From an uncultured Aquimarina sp. (lineage in GTDB: Bacteria; Bacteroidota; Bacteroidia; Flavobacteriales; Flavobacteriaceae): a stretch of DNA of 64,000 nt. Shown here piece by piece: positions 52,310 through 61,964 of the stretch. Location of the stretch: contig CANLRN010000001.1 of the NCBI GenBank assembly GCA_947493495.1, forward strand, positions 62,001 through 126,000, in the 5' to 3' direction. The notes under the pieces were generated by a model, which saw only the letters and a list, made by a program, of their open reading frames with translations, was not told the DNA's origin and made no database searches. A program made the translations under genes and the position numbers. Every line of letters begins with the position of its first letter. The first letter of the stretch is position 1.

Positions 52310-53689
52310 ATGAAAAAATATTTTTTATTCCTTTCTCTATTATCCTTGATATCCTGTAGCCAAACTCCCAAGCAACAAGTAAGTAAAACGGCTATTTTAA
52401 TTACTGATGTACATATTATCAATGTACAGGATGGTACGATTAGCAATAAACAACAAGTCATAATCGATTCTGGAAAAATTAAACAGATCATCAAAATTGT
52501 AGAAAACCCAAATAGTTATACTACAAAAATTCCTGGAGAAGGAAAATATCTCATGCCAGGTTTGGCAGAAATGCATGCACACATCCCTCCTCCTACTACC
52601 AGTGAAAAACGTATCGAAGAGACCTTATTCTTGTATCTTTCTAATGGGATTACAACCATTAGAGGAATGCTCGGGCACGCATCTCACTTGGAATTACGAA
52701 AAAAAGCTACCACGGGAGAAATTATAAGTCCTAGAATCTATACGGCTAGTCCATCATTAAATGGAAACTCAGTTACAACCAAAGAAGAAGCTATCGCCAA
52801 AGTAACAGCATATCAGAAAGATGGTTATGATTTTCTAAAAATTCACCCAGGGATACAGCGAGAAGTATTTGATCAAGTGGTACAAACAGCAAATGATGTA
52901 GGGATTTCTTTTGCAGGGCATGTGCCTGTAGATGTAGGAATACGACATGCGCTAAAGAGTAACTATATGGCTATTGACCATGTGGATGGGTTCTTAGAAG
53001 GACTAGTGCCTGATTCTGAAAATGTTGATCCTAAAAAAAATGGTTTTTTTGGGTATAATTTCACGCCATTAGCGGATATTACTAAAATTGATGAATTGGT
53101 GCAACTAGCCAAAAGTAATAAAGTATGGATTGTTCCCACTCAAAGTCTATATGAACGATGGTTTGCTCCTGTCTCTGCAGGGGAACTCCTCAGAGCTCCA
53201 GAAATGAAATATATGCCTGCTTCTACTCTGGCCAATTGGAAAGAAAGAAAAGGAAAATACACTGATGAGAATCCTGATTTCAATGAAACACAATGGAAGC
53301 AATTTAATACCATCAGAAAAAAATTAATTAAAGCATTACAAGAAGGTGGACACGGAATGCTACTAGGATCAGATGCACCTCAATTATTTAATGTTCCTGG
53401 ATTCTCTATCCATCACGAGATTAATGGAATGCTAGATGCTGGATTAACACCCTTGCAAATCATACAATCTGGGACTATTAATCCTTCCATTTTTTTCAAT
53501 GAACAACATACTTTTGGACAAGTCAAAGAAGGATTAGATGCAGATTTAGTACTCCTAGATGCTAATCCGCTAGAAGATATCAAATCTTTACAAAAAATAT
53601 ACGGTGTCCTACGACAAGGGAATTGGTTATCCAGAGATATGATCGACAAAAAATTAAAAAAAATTGCTAGCAATGCTTCCAAGAATTGA
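52310..53689 (+). CDS. Amidohydrolase-family lipoprotein (second of a tandem pair)
   Basis: 459 residues from the ATG at 52310, which begins a good lipoprotein signal (MKKYFLFLSLLSLISCSQTP); an earlier in-frame ATG at 52277 lies inside the previous gene. Metal ligands: EMHAHIPPP (HxH), DFLKIHPGI (Lys), AGHVPVDV, AIDHVDG and LGSDAPQLF (Asp). It is clearly homologous to the preceding gene but diverged, so the pair is an old duplication with probably different substrates. It ends the operon. Confidence 0.88.
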   Translation: MKKYFLFLSLLSLISCSQTPKQQVSKTAILITDVHIINVQDGTISNKQQVIIDSGKIKQIIKIVENPNSYTTKIPGEGKYLMPGLAEMHAHIPPPTTSEKRIEETLFLYLSNGITTIRGMLGHASHLELRKKATTGEIISPRIYTASPSLNGNSVTTKEEAIAKVTAYQKDGYDFLKIHPGIQREVFDQVVQTANDVGISFAGHVPVDVGIRHALKSNYMAIDHVDGFLEGLVPDSENVDPKKNGFFGYNFTPLADITKIDELVQLAKSNKVWIVPTQSLYERWFAPVSAGELLRAPEMKYMPASTLANWKERKGKYTDENPDFNETQWKQFNTIRKKLIKALQEGGHGMLLGSDAPQLFNVPGFSIHHEINGMLDAGLTPLQIIQSGTINPSIFFNEQHTFGQVKEGLDADLVLLDANPLEDIKSLQKIYGVLRQGNWLSRDMIDKKLKKIASNASKN

Positions 53690-53782
53690 TATACTTTAGC
53701 CCAAAAGATAGACTATCAATTCATAGTACATTAGTCTCTCTTGTTGTTAATAAAAGTTTATTGGAAAAACTCTGTATAAAAA

Positions 53783-55894
53783 ATGATAGTAAAAACTCTA
53801 AAAGAATATTTTGGGTATGATAGTTTTCGACCATTACAAGAAGAAATTATAAATTCTATTTTCAAAGGGCAAGACAATCTTGTGATTATGCCTACTGGTG
53901 GAGGAAAATCAATATGCTATCAATTACCTGCAATAGTACTCCCAGGTTTTACATTAGTAATATCGCCATTAATTGCACTTATGAAAGATCAAGTAGATGG
54001 TCTGGTAGCTAATGGCATCTCAGCAGCATATATAAATAGTAGTCAGGAAGGAAAGGAACATCAGGAAATATACCAAAAGCTTATTGCTAAGGAACTGAAA
54101 TTACTATATGTAGCGCCAGAAAGCCTTAGCTTTTTGGTTACAGTTATATCGCAGGTCGAGATTAGCTTAATTGCCATTGATGAAGCACATTGTATATCTG
54201 CATGGGGACATGATTTTAGACCCGCTTATACACAATTAGGATATCTAAGAAATAAGTTTACTAAAACTCCAATAATAGCATTAACCGCAACAGCAGACAA
54301 AGCTACAAGGCAGGACATCTGCGATCAATTAAACATTCCTCATGCCATACAACATCTAGCGTCTTTTGATAGGCCTAATCTTAGATTAGAAGTTCGTCCT
54401 GGAAACAAAAGAATTGAGCAGATTCTAAATTTCTTGATAGATAAACCTAATGATTCTGGCATTATTTATTGTCTTAGTAGAAAAACTACAGAACAATTAG
54501 CAGAAAAACTACAATCTCAAGGATATAAAGCCGAAGCATATCACGCAGGTATTGAACATCAAAAAAGAACTCAAGTTCAAGATCAATTTATTAATGATAC
54601 CCTACAGATTGTATGTGCTACTATTGCTTTTGGTATGGGAATAGATAAATCTAATGTTAGGTGGGTGATTCATTATAATTTACCAAAAAATATAGAAGGG
54701 TATTATCAGGAAATAGGTCGAGCAGGAAGAGATAGCTTACCGTCATACACCTTACTTTTTCATAGCTATGCCGATGTGATACAGCTACAAAAATTTGCTA
54801 ATATGTCTGGTAACAAAGAGGTACAGCTAGCTAAATTAGATCGTATGAAACAATATGCAGATTCATTAAGCTGTAGGCGCAAAATTCTGCTAAGTTATTT
54901 CGGTGAATTGATACAAGAAGATTGTGGTAATTGTGATGTATGCACTGATCCCCCAAGTATCATTGATGGAACAATAATAGCACAGAAAGTATTATCCTGT
55001 GTTGCAAGAGTTAATGAAGAAGAACCAATCGGCATCATAATCGATATTTTAAGAGGAGCACAAAATGCAGTTATTCTTGATAAAGGATATCAATCCCTAA
55101 AAACATATGGAATTGCCAGAGATATACCCTGGAGAGACTGGCAACAATATATAATTCAATTAATTAATCAAGGATATATAGAAATTGCTTTTCATCTAAA
55201 CAATAAATTAAAACTCACTGAACTCTCTAAAAAAGTATTGTTTAATAGCGAAAAAGTAAAACTGGCTAATCTTGCTGAATTCGATAAAGTAAAAGAGTTA
55301 GCGATAGAAGAGCTAAAGACACCAAAAAAAGATACACTATTCGAAAGATTAAGAGAACTACGATTAAACCTAGCAAGAGAAGCTGGTATTCCTGCCTATC
55401 AAATTTTTAATGATGCTACCCTTAGAGAAATAGAACAATTAAAACCTACAACGGATGAAGAGTTTATACAAATTAATGGTGTTGGTAAGCTAAAAATGCA
55501 GAATTATGGAACTAAGTTCATAAAAGAAGTTATTCGCTTTTCTGAACAAAAAACAAATAAGCCGAAACGCGCTCATAAAAATAAAGGAAACTCTTATAAA
55601 AAAACATTCGAACTATATAAAAATGGATTATCAATAGAAGAAATTGCTATCGAACGACAATTGGCAACATCTACTATCTATACACATATCCAAAAATTAT
55701 ACGAAGAAGGAGAAGATATTGACCTGCATACATTAATAAGTAAAGATGATTTGATTGCTGTACGAAAAGCAAAAAATACGCTCAATTCACCAGATGCACT
55801 AAGACCGTATTTTGATCATTTTGATCAAGCTATGGAATATAACACCATAAGAATAGCCTTGACAATCATCAATGATGAAGTTAATCAAGAATAA
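53783..55894 (+). CDS. recQ: ATP-dependent DNA helicase RecQ
   Basis: 703 residues. Helicase motifs in order: LVIMPTGGGKSICYQLP (Walker A), AIDEAHCISAWGHDFRP (DEAH box), IALTATA, IIYCLSRKTTEQLAE, and QEIGRAGRDSLPS (motif VI). The zinc-binding cysteines are in SCRRK and DCGNCDVC, followed by the winged RQC domain. An HRDC domain (about 515-590) and a C-terminal helix-turn-helix extension (LSIEEIAIERQLATSTIYTH) complete it. 3'-5' helicase in recombination and fork repair. Confidence 0.95.
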   Translation: MIVKTLKEYFGYDSFRPLQEEIINSIFKGQDNLVIMPTGGGKSICYQLPAIVLPGFTLVISPLIALMKDQVDGLVANGISAAYINSSQEGKEHQEIYQKLIAKELKLLYVAPESLSFLVTVISQVEISLIAIDEAHCISAWGHDFRPAYTQLGYLRNKFTKTPIIALTATADKATRQDICDQLNIPHAIQHLASFDRPNLRLEVRPGNKRIEQILNFLIDKPNDSGIIYCLSRKTTEQLAEKLQSQGYKAEAYHAGIEHQKRTQVQDQFINDTLQIVCATIAFGMGIDKSNVRWVIHYNLPKNIEGYYQEIGRAGRDSLPSYTLLFHSYADVIQLQKFANMSGNKEVQLAKLDRMKQYADSLSCRRKILLSYFGELIQEDCGNCDVCTDPPSIIDGTIIAQKVLSCVARVNEEEPIGIIIDILRGAQNAVILDKGYQSLKTYGIARDIPWRDWQQYIIQLINQGYIEIAFHLNNKLKLTELSKKVLFNSEKVKLANLAEFDKVKELAIEELKTPKKDTLFERLRELRLNLAREAGIPAYQIFNDATLREIEQLKPTTDEEFIQINGVGKLKMQNYGTKFIKEVIRFSEQKTNKPKRAHKNKGNSYKKTFELYKNGLSIEEIAIERQLATSTIYTHIQKLYEEGEDIDLHTLISKDDLIAVRKAKNTLNSPDALRPYFDHFDQAMEYNTIRIALTIINDEVNQE

Positions 55895-55968
55895 CTCCTA
55901 TATAGTACGATCTGGATTAGTATTATAAGTGGTAAAATAGTAATTTTGAAGAATCTAAGATAAAAATA

Positions 55969-56550
55969 ATGCTAGGTCTAAAACTCCCTACAGATCCCAG
56001 ATGGGTAAACATAGTAGAAAAGAATATTGAAGAAATTCTCACTGATCATGCCTATTGTGAGCAAAAAGCAACTTCAACAGCGATTTCTCTCATAGTTAGT
56101 TTTCCTGAATATACAGATTTAGTACAAGAAATGACCAAATTGGTCAAAGAAGAAATTAGTCATTTTAAAATGGTACATGACAAAATTTTGGAACGTGGAT
56201 TTATTTTAGGGCGAGATCGAAAAGATGAATATGTGATACAATTACTCACTTTTTTTCCTAAAGGAGGCAGTCGAACTACCCAATTAGTACATCGATTATT
56301 ATATGCGGCATTGATAGAAGCCAGAAGTTGTGAACGGTTTAAATTATTATCTGAGGAATTAGAAGATCAAGAATTATCAAAATTCTATAGAGATTTAATG
56401 GTTAGTGAAGCAAATCACTATACTATGTTTCTAAATTTTGCTCGACAGTACGGAGATCGAAAAGAAGTAGATCAAAAATGGCAAGAATTATTGGATTATG
56501 AAGCAGAAATCATGAAAAACCTAGGTACTAAAGAAACAATACACGGATAA
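55969..56550 (+). CDS. miaE: tRNA-(ms2io6A) hydroxylase
   Basis: 193 residues of the ferritin-like di-iron fold. Iron ligands are suggested by VKEEISHFKMVHDKI (ExxH), IEARSCERFKLLSEE and VSEANHYTMFLNFAR (ExxH). The N-terminal LGLKLPTDPRWVNIVEKNI is a MiaE hallmark. It hydroxylates the isopentenyl group of modified adenosine 37 in tRNA. Single gene between recQ and a convergent DUF2853 gene. Confidence 0.92.
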   Translation: MLGLKLPTDPRWVNIVEKNIEEILTDHAYCEQKATSTAISLIVSFPEYTDLVQEMTKLVKEEISHFKMVHDKILERGFILGRDRKDEYVIQLLTFFPKGGSRTTQLVHRLLYAALIEARSCERFKLLSEELEDQELSKFYRDLMVSEANHYTMFLNFARQYGDRKEVDQKWQELLDYEAEIMKNLGTKETIHG

Positions 56551-56601
56551 ACGTAAAATTATCCCCTAAAATTTGCTCTTTTACATATACACCAAAAAAA
56601 T

Positions 56602-56628
56602 ACTCGCAAAACATTGCGAGCATTTTTC
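56602..56628. terminator. Bidirectional terminator between miaE and the DUF2853 gene
   Basis: ACTCGCA-AAACAT-TGCGAG forms a tight G+C-rich hairpin with CATTTTT on the right and AAAAAAAT on the left, so it can stop transcription from both convergent genes. Confidence 0.85.
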
Positions 56629-56641
56629 TATATAATGAACT

Positions 56642-56691
56642 CATCTTGACTTTTTCTCTTCATTTTCGGTTAAAAACAAAAAGTTAAGATG
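56642..56691. other. Second stem-loop beside the miaE/DUF2853 terminator
   Basis: CATCTTGACTTTTT and AAAAAGTTAAGATG pair over 14 bases (one G-U) around a 22-base loop. It lies 19 bases beyond the DUF2853 stop on the minus strand and may be part of its 3' end. Confidence 0.45.
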
Positions 56692-56709
56692 AATTCAATT
56701 TTCTTATTC

Positions 56710-57051
56710 TTATTTATAGACAGATTCTTTCTTAAAATGTTTAGCAAGTAGATAATATACTACAGCTCTATATTTATTACGGTTTGATTTACCATACTTC
56801 TCCATAACAGATGCAATAGCTTCATCAAGTTTTGGGCTATCAGCAAGCCCTAATTTTTTCATTAAGAAATTTTTCTTTACTGTTTCAAGTTCGCTTTTGT
56901 CACTTCCTGATACTGTAGAAGCGTCGGCATTATAGATAGATGGTCCACATCCAATAGTAACTTTTGTCAAAAAATCCATATCTGGAGTTTGTCCAATTTT
57001 GTCTTTGATATCTGATGCGTACTTCTTAATTAATTCGTCTCTTTTGCTCAT
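56710..57051 (-). CDS. DUF2853 protein
   Basis: 113 residues, helical. MSKRDELIKKYASDIKDKIG at the start, VTIGCGPSIYNADASTVSGS in the middle and RNKYRAVVYYLLAKHFKK near the end match DUF2853, a small helical-bundle family with no assigned function. Cytoplasmic, no signal or membrane segment. Its leader before 57165 is A+T-rich and separate from menD. Confidence 0.87.
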   Translation of the reverse strand: MSKRDELIKKYASDIKDKIGQTPDMDFLTKVTIGCGPSIYNADASTVSGSDKSELETVKKNFLMKKLGLADSPKLDEAIASVMEKYGKSNRNKYRAVVYYLLAKHFKKESVYK

Positions 57052-57164
57052 AAGATGATAATGTTTATGGTTTTTAGAAAATTTAGTTAATTTATTATGT
57101 TATCTCAAATATAATATAATTATAAATGAATAAGTAATTAATAATTTATTTAATATAATAGTAT

Positions 57165-58889
57165 TTAGACAAAATGCTTAAAATAATCGATTAAAATCCG
57201 GTCATTTATTTTTCGGGGAGTAAAAATTTCTAATAGCTGAGGCTTATTGTTATGCTGATACAGTGTATTGAGCGCTGACTTTAATGTTTGTAGTTCTTTT
57301 ACTTTATGATATGTTATAGTATACATATCACATAATTGACTAGCATTCAACTGGTGTTTGGTTTCAAAATATGTACTAAAGGTATCACTTTCTTCTTTTC
57401 CTGGTAAAATTCTAAAAATCCCTCCTCCTCCATTGTTAATCAAAATGATTTTAAAATTTTTAGGGATATATGCATTCCATAATCCATTACTGTCATAAAA
57501 AAAGCTAAGATCTCCTGTTAGTAAAGTAGTGGGAGTTTTGGATACCAATGCAGCTCCTATAGCCGTAGATGTACTACCGTCTATACCGCTAGTCCCTCTG
57601 TTGCAGTATACATTAAAAGTTGGTTTTAATGAAAAAAGCTGCGCATAGCGTACTGTAGAGCTATTACTTAATTGTATGGATTGATAATCTGGAATCAAGT
57701 TAAAAATAGTTTCAAATACTTTTAAATCCGAAAAAGGAATTTCTTCTAGATATGCTTTATGTCGTTCTCGTCGTTGTTCTCTAATGCTTATCCATGAATT
57801 TTTATACTCAGAATCTACTAGTGCAGTGTCTTTTAAGTACTCCATAAAAAACAAAATCGGCTTCATTCTAATATGTTCTGTGAGACAGAAATAGGTATTA
57901 TATGCTTTTTTGGGATCGATGTGCCAATGCTCTTTTGGTTGATATGAGCGTAGAAAAGCTTTGATTCTTTTAGAAACAATCATTCCTCCAAATGTTAGTA
58001 AAACTTCTGGTTGTAGTGCTTTAAACGCTTCGTCATCTAGAGAAGTGATCAATTGATCTATACTATTAATATGTGATGGGTGATGGATATTAGAAGTAGT
58101 TTCTGTTAAAACCAATACAGATGGATCTTTTGCAAAATAATCAATACATGCTTGATCTAAAGTATTAGGAGGGTTGACTCCAATGAGTATCATTTTCCGT
58201 TTTGCACGATTCCATGTTGTCAGCATTTTATCTCGTAATATATCCGAAATCTGATAGTTAGTGTACGCTACAAGTTTATTTTTTGGAAAAACAGTAGATG
58301 TATCTACTTTATCATATAAAGGTTCGTAAAATGGAACATTAATATGAACAGGACCATTATCAATTATAGCGGTATTTAATGCTAGATTGATCTCTTGTTC
58401 ATTATACTGCTGAGATTCTCGCTGTTTTTTTATTATTTTGGGATCTGCCTGATCGTTCTTTAGAACCATTTCAGAATACAAATTAGCAGCATATAGAATA
58501 TGATTTTCGAATACATTTTTTTGCCTAATGGTTTGTCCATCCCCAATATCAATTCGCTCAATAGGCCTATCAGCACTTAGAATAACTAATGGAATATCAC
58601 TATAAAAAGCTTCGGCAATAGCGGGATAATAATTAAGCAATGCGCTACCAGAAGTACATACTAATACTACAGGTGTATGCAATTGTTGTGCAATTCCCAA
58701 CGCAAAAAATGCCGCGCAACGTTCATCTACGATACTGTAACAATGCATATCAGGATGTGCTGTGAAACCTATTGTCAGTGGTGCATTTCTGGATCCAGGA
58801 GAGATGACTATATGATAAATTTCCTTTGCTTCGCATAGCGCGACAATAGTCTGTGACAAAGGAATCTTAGAATATAATCGTTTTTTCAT
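57165..58889 (-). CDS. menD: SEPHCHC synthase (MenD)
   Basis: 574 residues, thiamine-diphosphate enzyme. IVISPGSRNAPLTIGF at the N-terminus is the MenD signature; DERCAAFFALGIAQ carries the catalytic Glu. The thiamine-binding part is NRGTSGIDGSTSTAIGAAL, LLTGDLSFFYDSNGLW, and NNGGGGIFRILPG. It joins 2-oxoglutarate and isochorismate for menaquinone. It follows menF by 55 bases on the same strand. Confidence 0.95.
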   Translation of the reverse strand: MKKRLYSKIPLSQTIVALCEAKEIYHIVISPGSRNAPLTIGFTAHPDMHCYSIVDERCAAFFALGIAQQLHTPVVLVCTSGSALLNYYPAIAEAFYSDIPLVILSADRPIERIDIGDGQTIRQKNVFENHILYAANLYSEMVLKNDQADPKIIKKQRESQQYNEQEINLALNTAIIDNGPVHINVPFYEPLYDKVDTSTVFPKNKLVAYTNYQISDILRDKMLTTWNRAKRKMILIGVNPPNTLDQACIDYFAKDPSVLVLTETTSNIHHPSHINSIDQLITSLDDEAFKALQPEVLLTFGGMIVSKRIKAFLRSYQPKEHWHIDPKKAYNTYFCLTEHIRMKPILFFMEYLKDTALVDSEYKNSWISIREQRRERHKAYLEEIPFSDLKVFETIFNLIPDYQSIQLSNSSTVRYAQLFSLKPTFNVYCNRGTSGIDGSTSTAIGAALVSKTPTTLLTGDLSFFYDSNGLWNAYIPKNFKIILINNGGGGIFRILPGKEESDTFSTYFETKHQLNASQLCDMYTITYHKVKELQTLKSALNTLYQHNNKPQLLEIFTPRKINDRILIDYFKHFV

Positions 58890-58944
58890 TCGAAAGGCTA
58901 AATTACAATATCACTATAAGCTAAACCAATGTTTTTAGTACAAA

Positions 58945-60027
58945 TTACTGCAAAACTTTTTTCATAGTTTCTGTTTTACGTACAGTTTCTTCCCATTCTT
59001 TTTCTGGATCAGAATCTTTTGTAATTCCTCCTCCAATATATACGATCGCTTTTTCATTTACCAATTCCATACACCTAAGATTGACAAATAGATTTGTCTT
59101 TTTTATGCCAATTTCAGACATATTAAGTTCTCCTAAAAACCCTGTATAATATCTTCTATCATAGCCTTCATTCATATCAATAAATAATTTGGCTTCATTT
59201 TTTGGTAATCCACAGACCGCAGGAGTAGGATGCAATATTTCGATCACATCTTTAATCCCATTTGATGACATATCCAATACCCCTTTAAAATCTGCTCTGA
59301 GATGTAATAGTGTTCCTGCTTTATGTGTATACACTTCAGAGACATCTAGATGACTCATAATAGTAGATAACTTAGTCTGTATAAATTGTTTGACCAGAGC
59401 GTGTTCTTCTACTTCTTTCACTCCCCATTGGATATTCGTTTCCTGTGTATCAGGCTGTGTCCCTGCCAATGCCATCGTATACAACTTGTCACCATTAATT
59501 TTTACTAATGTTTCTGGAGTAGCACCTAACCACATACCAATTTTAGGATGATACCAACAATACACAAAAGCATTTTTATAGCTTTGCACCAGATCTATAA
59601 ATATATCAAGCGCTTTTTTTTTACTCAAAACAACTTCTTCCTGTCTAGAAAGAACGATTTTTTTTAAGGTATTAGAAGTCTTGATTTGATCTATACCACT
59701 CTGTACTAAAGCTATATGTGTTTGCTTGACCTTGGAGTCTATTCTCTTTTTATTAGCTGTCTTTTTTTTGTAAACCTGTACTTGTTTATCAGAAATAGTA
59801 CAGGTATACTGTATACTATCTGCTAATGGTAGGAGTATCGAAGTACGGTTATGATCAAAAGGAGCAAAAACAAAGCCTGAATTGTCATAAGATTGTAGTG
59901 TATGTAGTATATCATCTTTTTGTAAGATACAAGATAGCGTATGCTCGGTTGCTTTTCTGTATATTACAAAGGGTAATTTATGATCTAATTGAGATTGAAT
60001 TTGTACAAATAAATCTTCGATCTCCAT
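58945..60027 (-). CDS. menF: Isochorismate synthase
   Basis: 360 residues from the ATG at 60027, one base after the menI stop (TAATATG); the frame runs on into menI but the added residues are not family-like. The chorismate-binding fold shows KTSNTLKKIVLSRQEEV, GATPETLVKINGDKLYTMAL, AGTQPD, HPTPAVCGLPK and GFLGELNMSEIG, ending in YIGGGITKDSDPEKEWEET. It converts chorismate to isochorismate, the substrate of MenD next door. Confidence 0.94.
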   Translation of the reverse strand: MEIEDLFVQIQSQLDHKLPFVIYRKATEHTLSCILQKDDILHTLQSYDNSGFVFAPFDHNRTSILLPLADSIQYTCTISDKQVQVYKKKTANKKRIDSKVKQTHIALVQSGIDQIKTSNTLKKIVLSRQEEVVLSKKKALDIFIDLVQSYKNAFVYCWYHPKIGMWLGATPETLVKINGDKLYTMALAGTQPDTQETNIQWGVKEVEEHALVKQFIQTKLSTIMSHLDVSEVYTHKAGTLLHLRADFKGVLDMSSNGIKDVIEILHPTPAVCGLPKNEAKLFIDMNEGYDRRYYTGFLGELNMSEIGIKKTNLFVNLRCMELVNEKAIVYIGGGITKDSDPEKEWEETVRKTETMKKVLQ

Positions 60028-60028
60028 A

Positions 60029-60454
60029 TTACTTTGATTTGGGCAACGCGATAGTAGTAAGCTTAACAATAGATATTAAATTCTCTTCTTCATCACGTAT
60101 TTTGATGTCCCATAACTGTGTCGTTCTTCCTTGGTGTACTATTACCGCTTTAGCAAAAATATATCCTTCTTTAATACTCTTTACGTGATTTGCAGAAATT
60201 TCTATTCCACGAATATAAAAATCTTCGGCATTTAAAAACATAAAAGAAGCGGCACTACCTACACTCTCTGCAAGAGCTACCATAGCACCTCCGTGTAGCA
60301 CTCCATCTGGTTGATGAACTCTTGGAGTAACTGGCATCTTAGCGACCAAATAATCTGTCCCTACTTCACAAAAAGAAATATCCAAGGTTTCCATCAATGT
60401 ATTCTTACACATTTTTGCACATTGTTTCAATATTTCTTCTTCAGTGAGATGCAT
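60029..60454 (-). CDS. menI: Hotdog-fold acyl-CoA thioesterase (MenI-like)
   Basis: 141 residues of the PaaI/YdiI type. VHQPDGVLHGGAMVALAESV with the HGG loop and the catalytic acidic residue in LAES, then GIEISANHVKSIKEGYIFAK. In the men operon it most likely hydrolyses 1,4-dihydroxy-2-naphthoyl-CoA; context decides, since sequence alone fits several thioesterases. First gene of menI-menF-menD. Confidence 0.88.
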   Translation of the reverse strand: MHLTEEEILKQCAKMCKNTLMETLDISFCEVGTDYLVAKMPVTPRVHQPDGVLHGGAMVALAESVGSAASFMFLNAEDFYIRGIEISANHVKSIKEGYIFAKAVIVHQGRTTQLWDIKIRDEEENLISIVKLTTIALPKSK

Positions 60455-60504
60455 CGTTTTCTAATTTTAAGTAAAAATAAACAATGACAATAAATAATTC
60501 TAAC

Positions 60505-60536
60505 TATATTTGATTATTATTTTAACGAACGTTCAA
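60505..60536 (+). promoter_or_regulatory. Promoter box and TetR-type operator before the TetR gene
   Basis: TATATTTG (60505-60512) fits the TAnnTTTG box. TTAACGAACGTTCAA just after it contains the perfect palindrome GAACGTTC (60527-60534), a common core of TetR-family operators, ending seven bases before the ATG. Autoregulation is the simplest reading; the divergent menI leader starts 50-90 bases away. Confidence 0.5.
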
Positions 60537-60540
60537 TAAA

Positions 60541-61110
60541 ATGCCTAAAATTAAAACATCCAAAGAAGAAGTCTTAAAAAAGGTCATTCCTATATTGAGA
60601 GAACGAGGAATAAGCAAAAGTAGCATGAGTGAATTGGCAAAAGCCTGTGATATTCAAAAATCTCATTTCTATTATTACTTCAATAACAAAGAACAATTGA
60701 TTAAAGAAGTACTAGCCACAGTACATAGTTATTTTAAGTATAATCTATTTAGAGTCATAGAAAACAAAAGTCTTACGATTGCTCAAAAGCTTGAAAAAAT
60801 TAATCTGCTAATTGATAAAATGTTTAAAAACAACCATAGCGGCTGTATTATGGCTAATACTGCTCTAGAGACTGCACATCTTGATCCTATTTACAAAGAA
60901 GAAATCAGGTGTTTTTTTGAAGATTTTATTACTGGATTACAAATCCTACTACTTAGTAATCATGATAAAGAAAAGTCATTATCATTAGCAGAGCAGATAG
61001 TTCAGGATCTAGAAGGGGGAATTCTGTTAATGCGTATCTACAACGATCATAAATACATTAATAATGCTATATCTAGAATGGAAAAAATAATTCTTAATTC
61101 TAAGACATGA
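60541..61110 (+). CDS. TetR/AcrR-family transcriptional regulator
   Basis: 189 residues. The HTH is VIPILRERGISKSSMSELAK, then ACDIQKSHFYYYFNNKEQLI, standard for TetR. The C-terminal ligand domain is the helical type seen with CxMANTALE (GCIMANTALETAHLDP), resembling TetR_C regulators of fatty-acid or aromatic stress genes. It overlaps the downstream hydrolase by ATGA and has a palindrome in its promoter. Likely represses the cluster. Confidence 0.92.
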   Translation: MPKIKTSKEEVLKKVIPILRERGISKSSMSELAKACDIQKSHFYYYFNNKEQLIKEVLATVHSYFKYNLFRVIENKSLTIAQKLEKINLLIDKMFKNNHSGCIMANTALETAHLDPIYKEEIRCFFEDFITGLQILLLSNHDKEKSLSLAEQIVQDLEGGILLMRIYNDHKYINNAISRMEKIILNSKT

Positions 61111-61955
61111 AATCATATACAGTTCTATCCTCTGATGGGTATCCAATTTCGATTCATGAATTTATACCAAAATCACCGGTTAATAAAACTATTGTCTTTG
61201 CTCCAGCAGTTGCTGTACCTCAAAAATTTTATTTCAATCTTGCCAAATATCTATCGGAAAAAGGATGTCATGTATTTACTTTTGATTATAGGGGAATTGG
61301 TACTTCTACTTTCGAAAGCATAAAATCCTTAAAAGAGCACGGTTTCTTTTCGTGGGCGATGGATTTTAAAGCTGTTTCTAAACACGCTAACGACACCTAT
61401 CCTGCTAACTTACACTATTTAATCGGACATAGTTATGGAGGAAATAGTGTTGGGTTTAGTGACGCGCATCAATATTATGATAAATATCTTACCATAGGTT
61501 CGCAATTCGGATATTATAAACATTTTACCAAAAAAATGAGATTTTTAATCTACCTAAATTTTAAATTTTTCGTTCCAATAACTACTAGTATACTAGGCTA
61601 TTATCCATCTAAGTGGTTTGGATTAGGAAGACCATTATCCACTAAAGCCGCAAAAGATTGGGCTTTATTTTTGTTACATCCCGATTCAATGCTATATTTT
61701 ACCCAAGGTACTTCTCAGACGTACTATCAAGATATTTTGAAACCAATGCTCCTTATCAGCATTGATGATGATCTTTTTGCTCCAAAGAAATCTGTAGATA
61801 TCCTAGGGCAACGTGTCTATCACAATGCCATCGTTAGCAGAAAACACATAAAACCATCTAATTATGGTCTAAAAACCATTGGACATTTTGATTTTTTTAG
61901 AAAGAAAAATCAAGATATCTTGTGGCCTATTATTGACCAATGGTTTCAACTATAA
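61107..61955 (+). CDS. Alpha/beta hydrolase
   Basis: 282 residues, no signal peptide. FTFDYRGIGTSTFES marks the core strand and the nucleophile elbow is LIGHSYGGNSVGF (GHSYG). A late Asp is in LLISIDDDLFAPKK and the His in KTIGHFDFFR. It resembles YheT/PHB-depolymerase-like serine hydrolases of 280 residues. Its start overlaps the tetR stop by four bases, so it is probably the regulator's main target. Substrate unknown; lipid or ester-like. Confidence 0.85.
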   Translation: MKSYTVLSSDGYPISIHEFIPKSPVNKTIVFAPAVAVPQKFYFNLAKYLSEKGCHVFTFDYRGIGTSTFESIKSLKEHGFFSWAMDFKAVSKHANDTYPANLHYLIGHSYGGNSVGFSDAHQYYDKYLTIGSQFGYYKHFTKKMRFLIYLNFKFFVPITTSILGYYPSKWFGLGRPLSTKAAKDWALFLLHPDSMLYFTQGTSQTYYQDILKPMLLISIDDDLFAPKKSVDILGQRVYHNAIVSRKHIKPSNYGLKTIGHFDFFRKKNQDILWPIIDQWFQL

Positions 61956-61964
61956 AAATTAACT

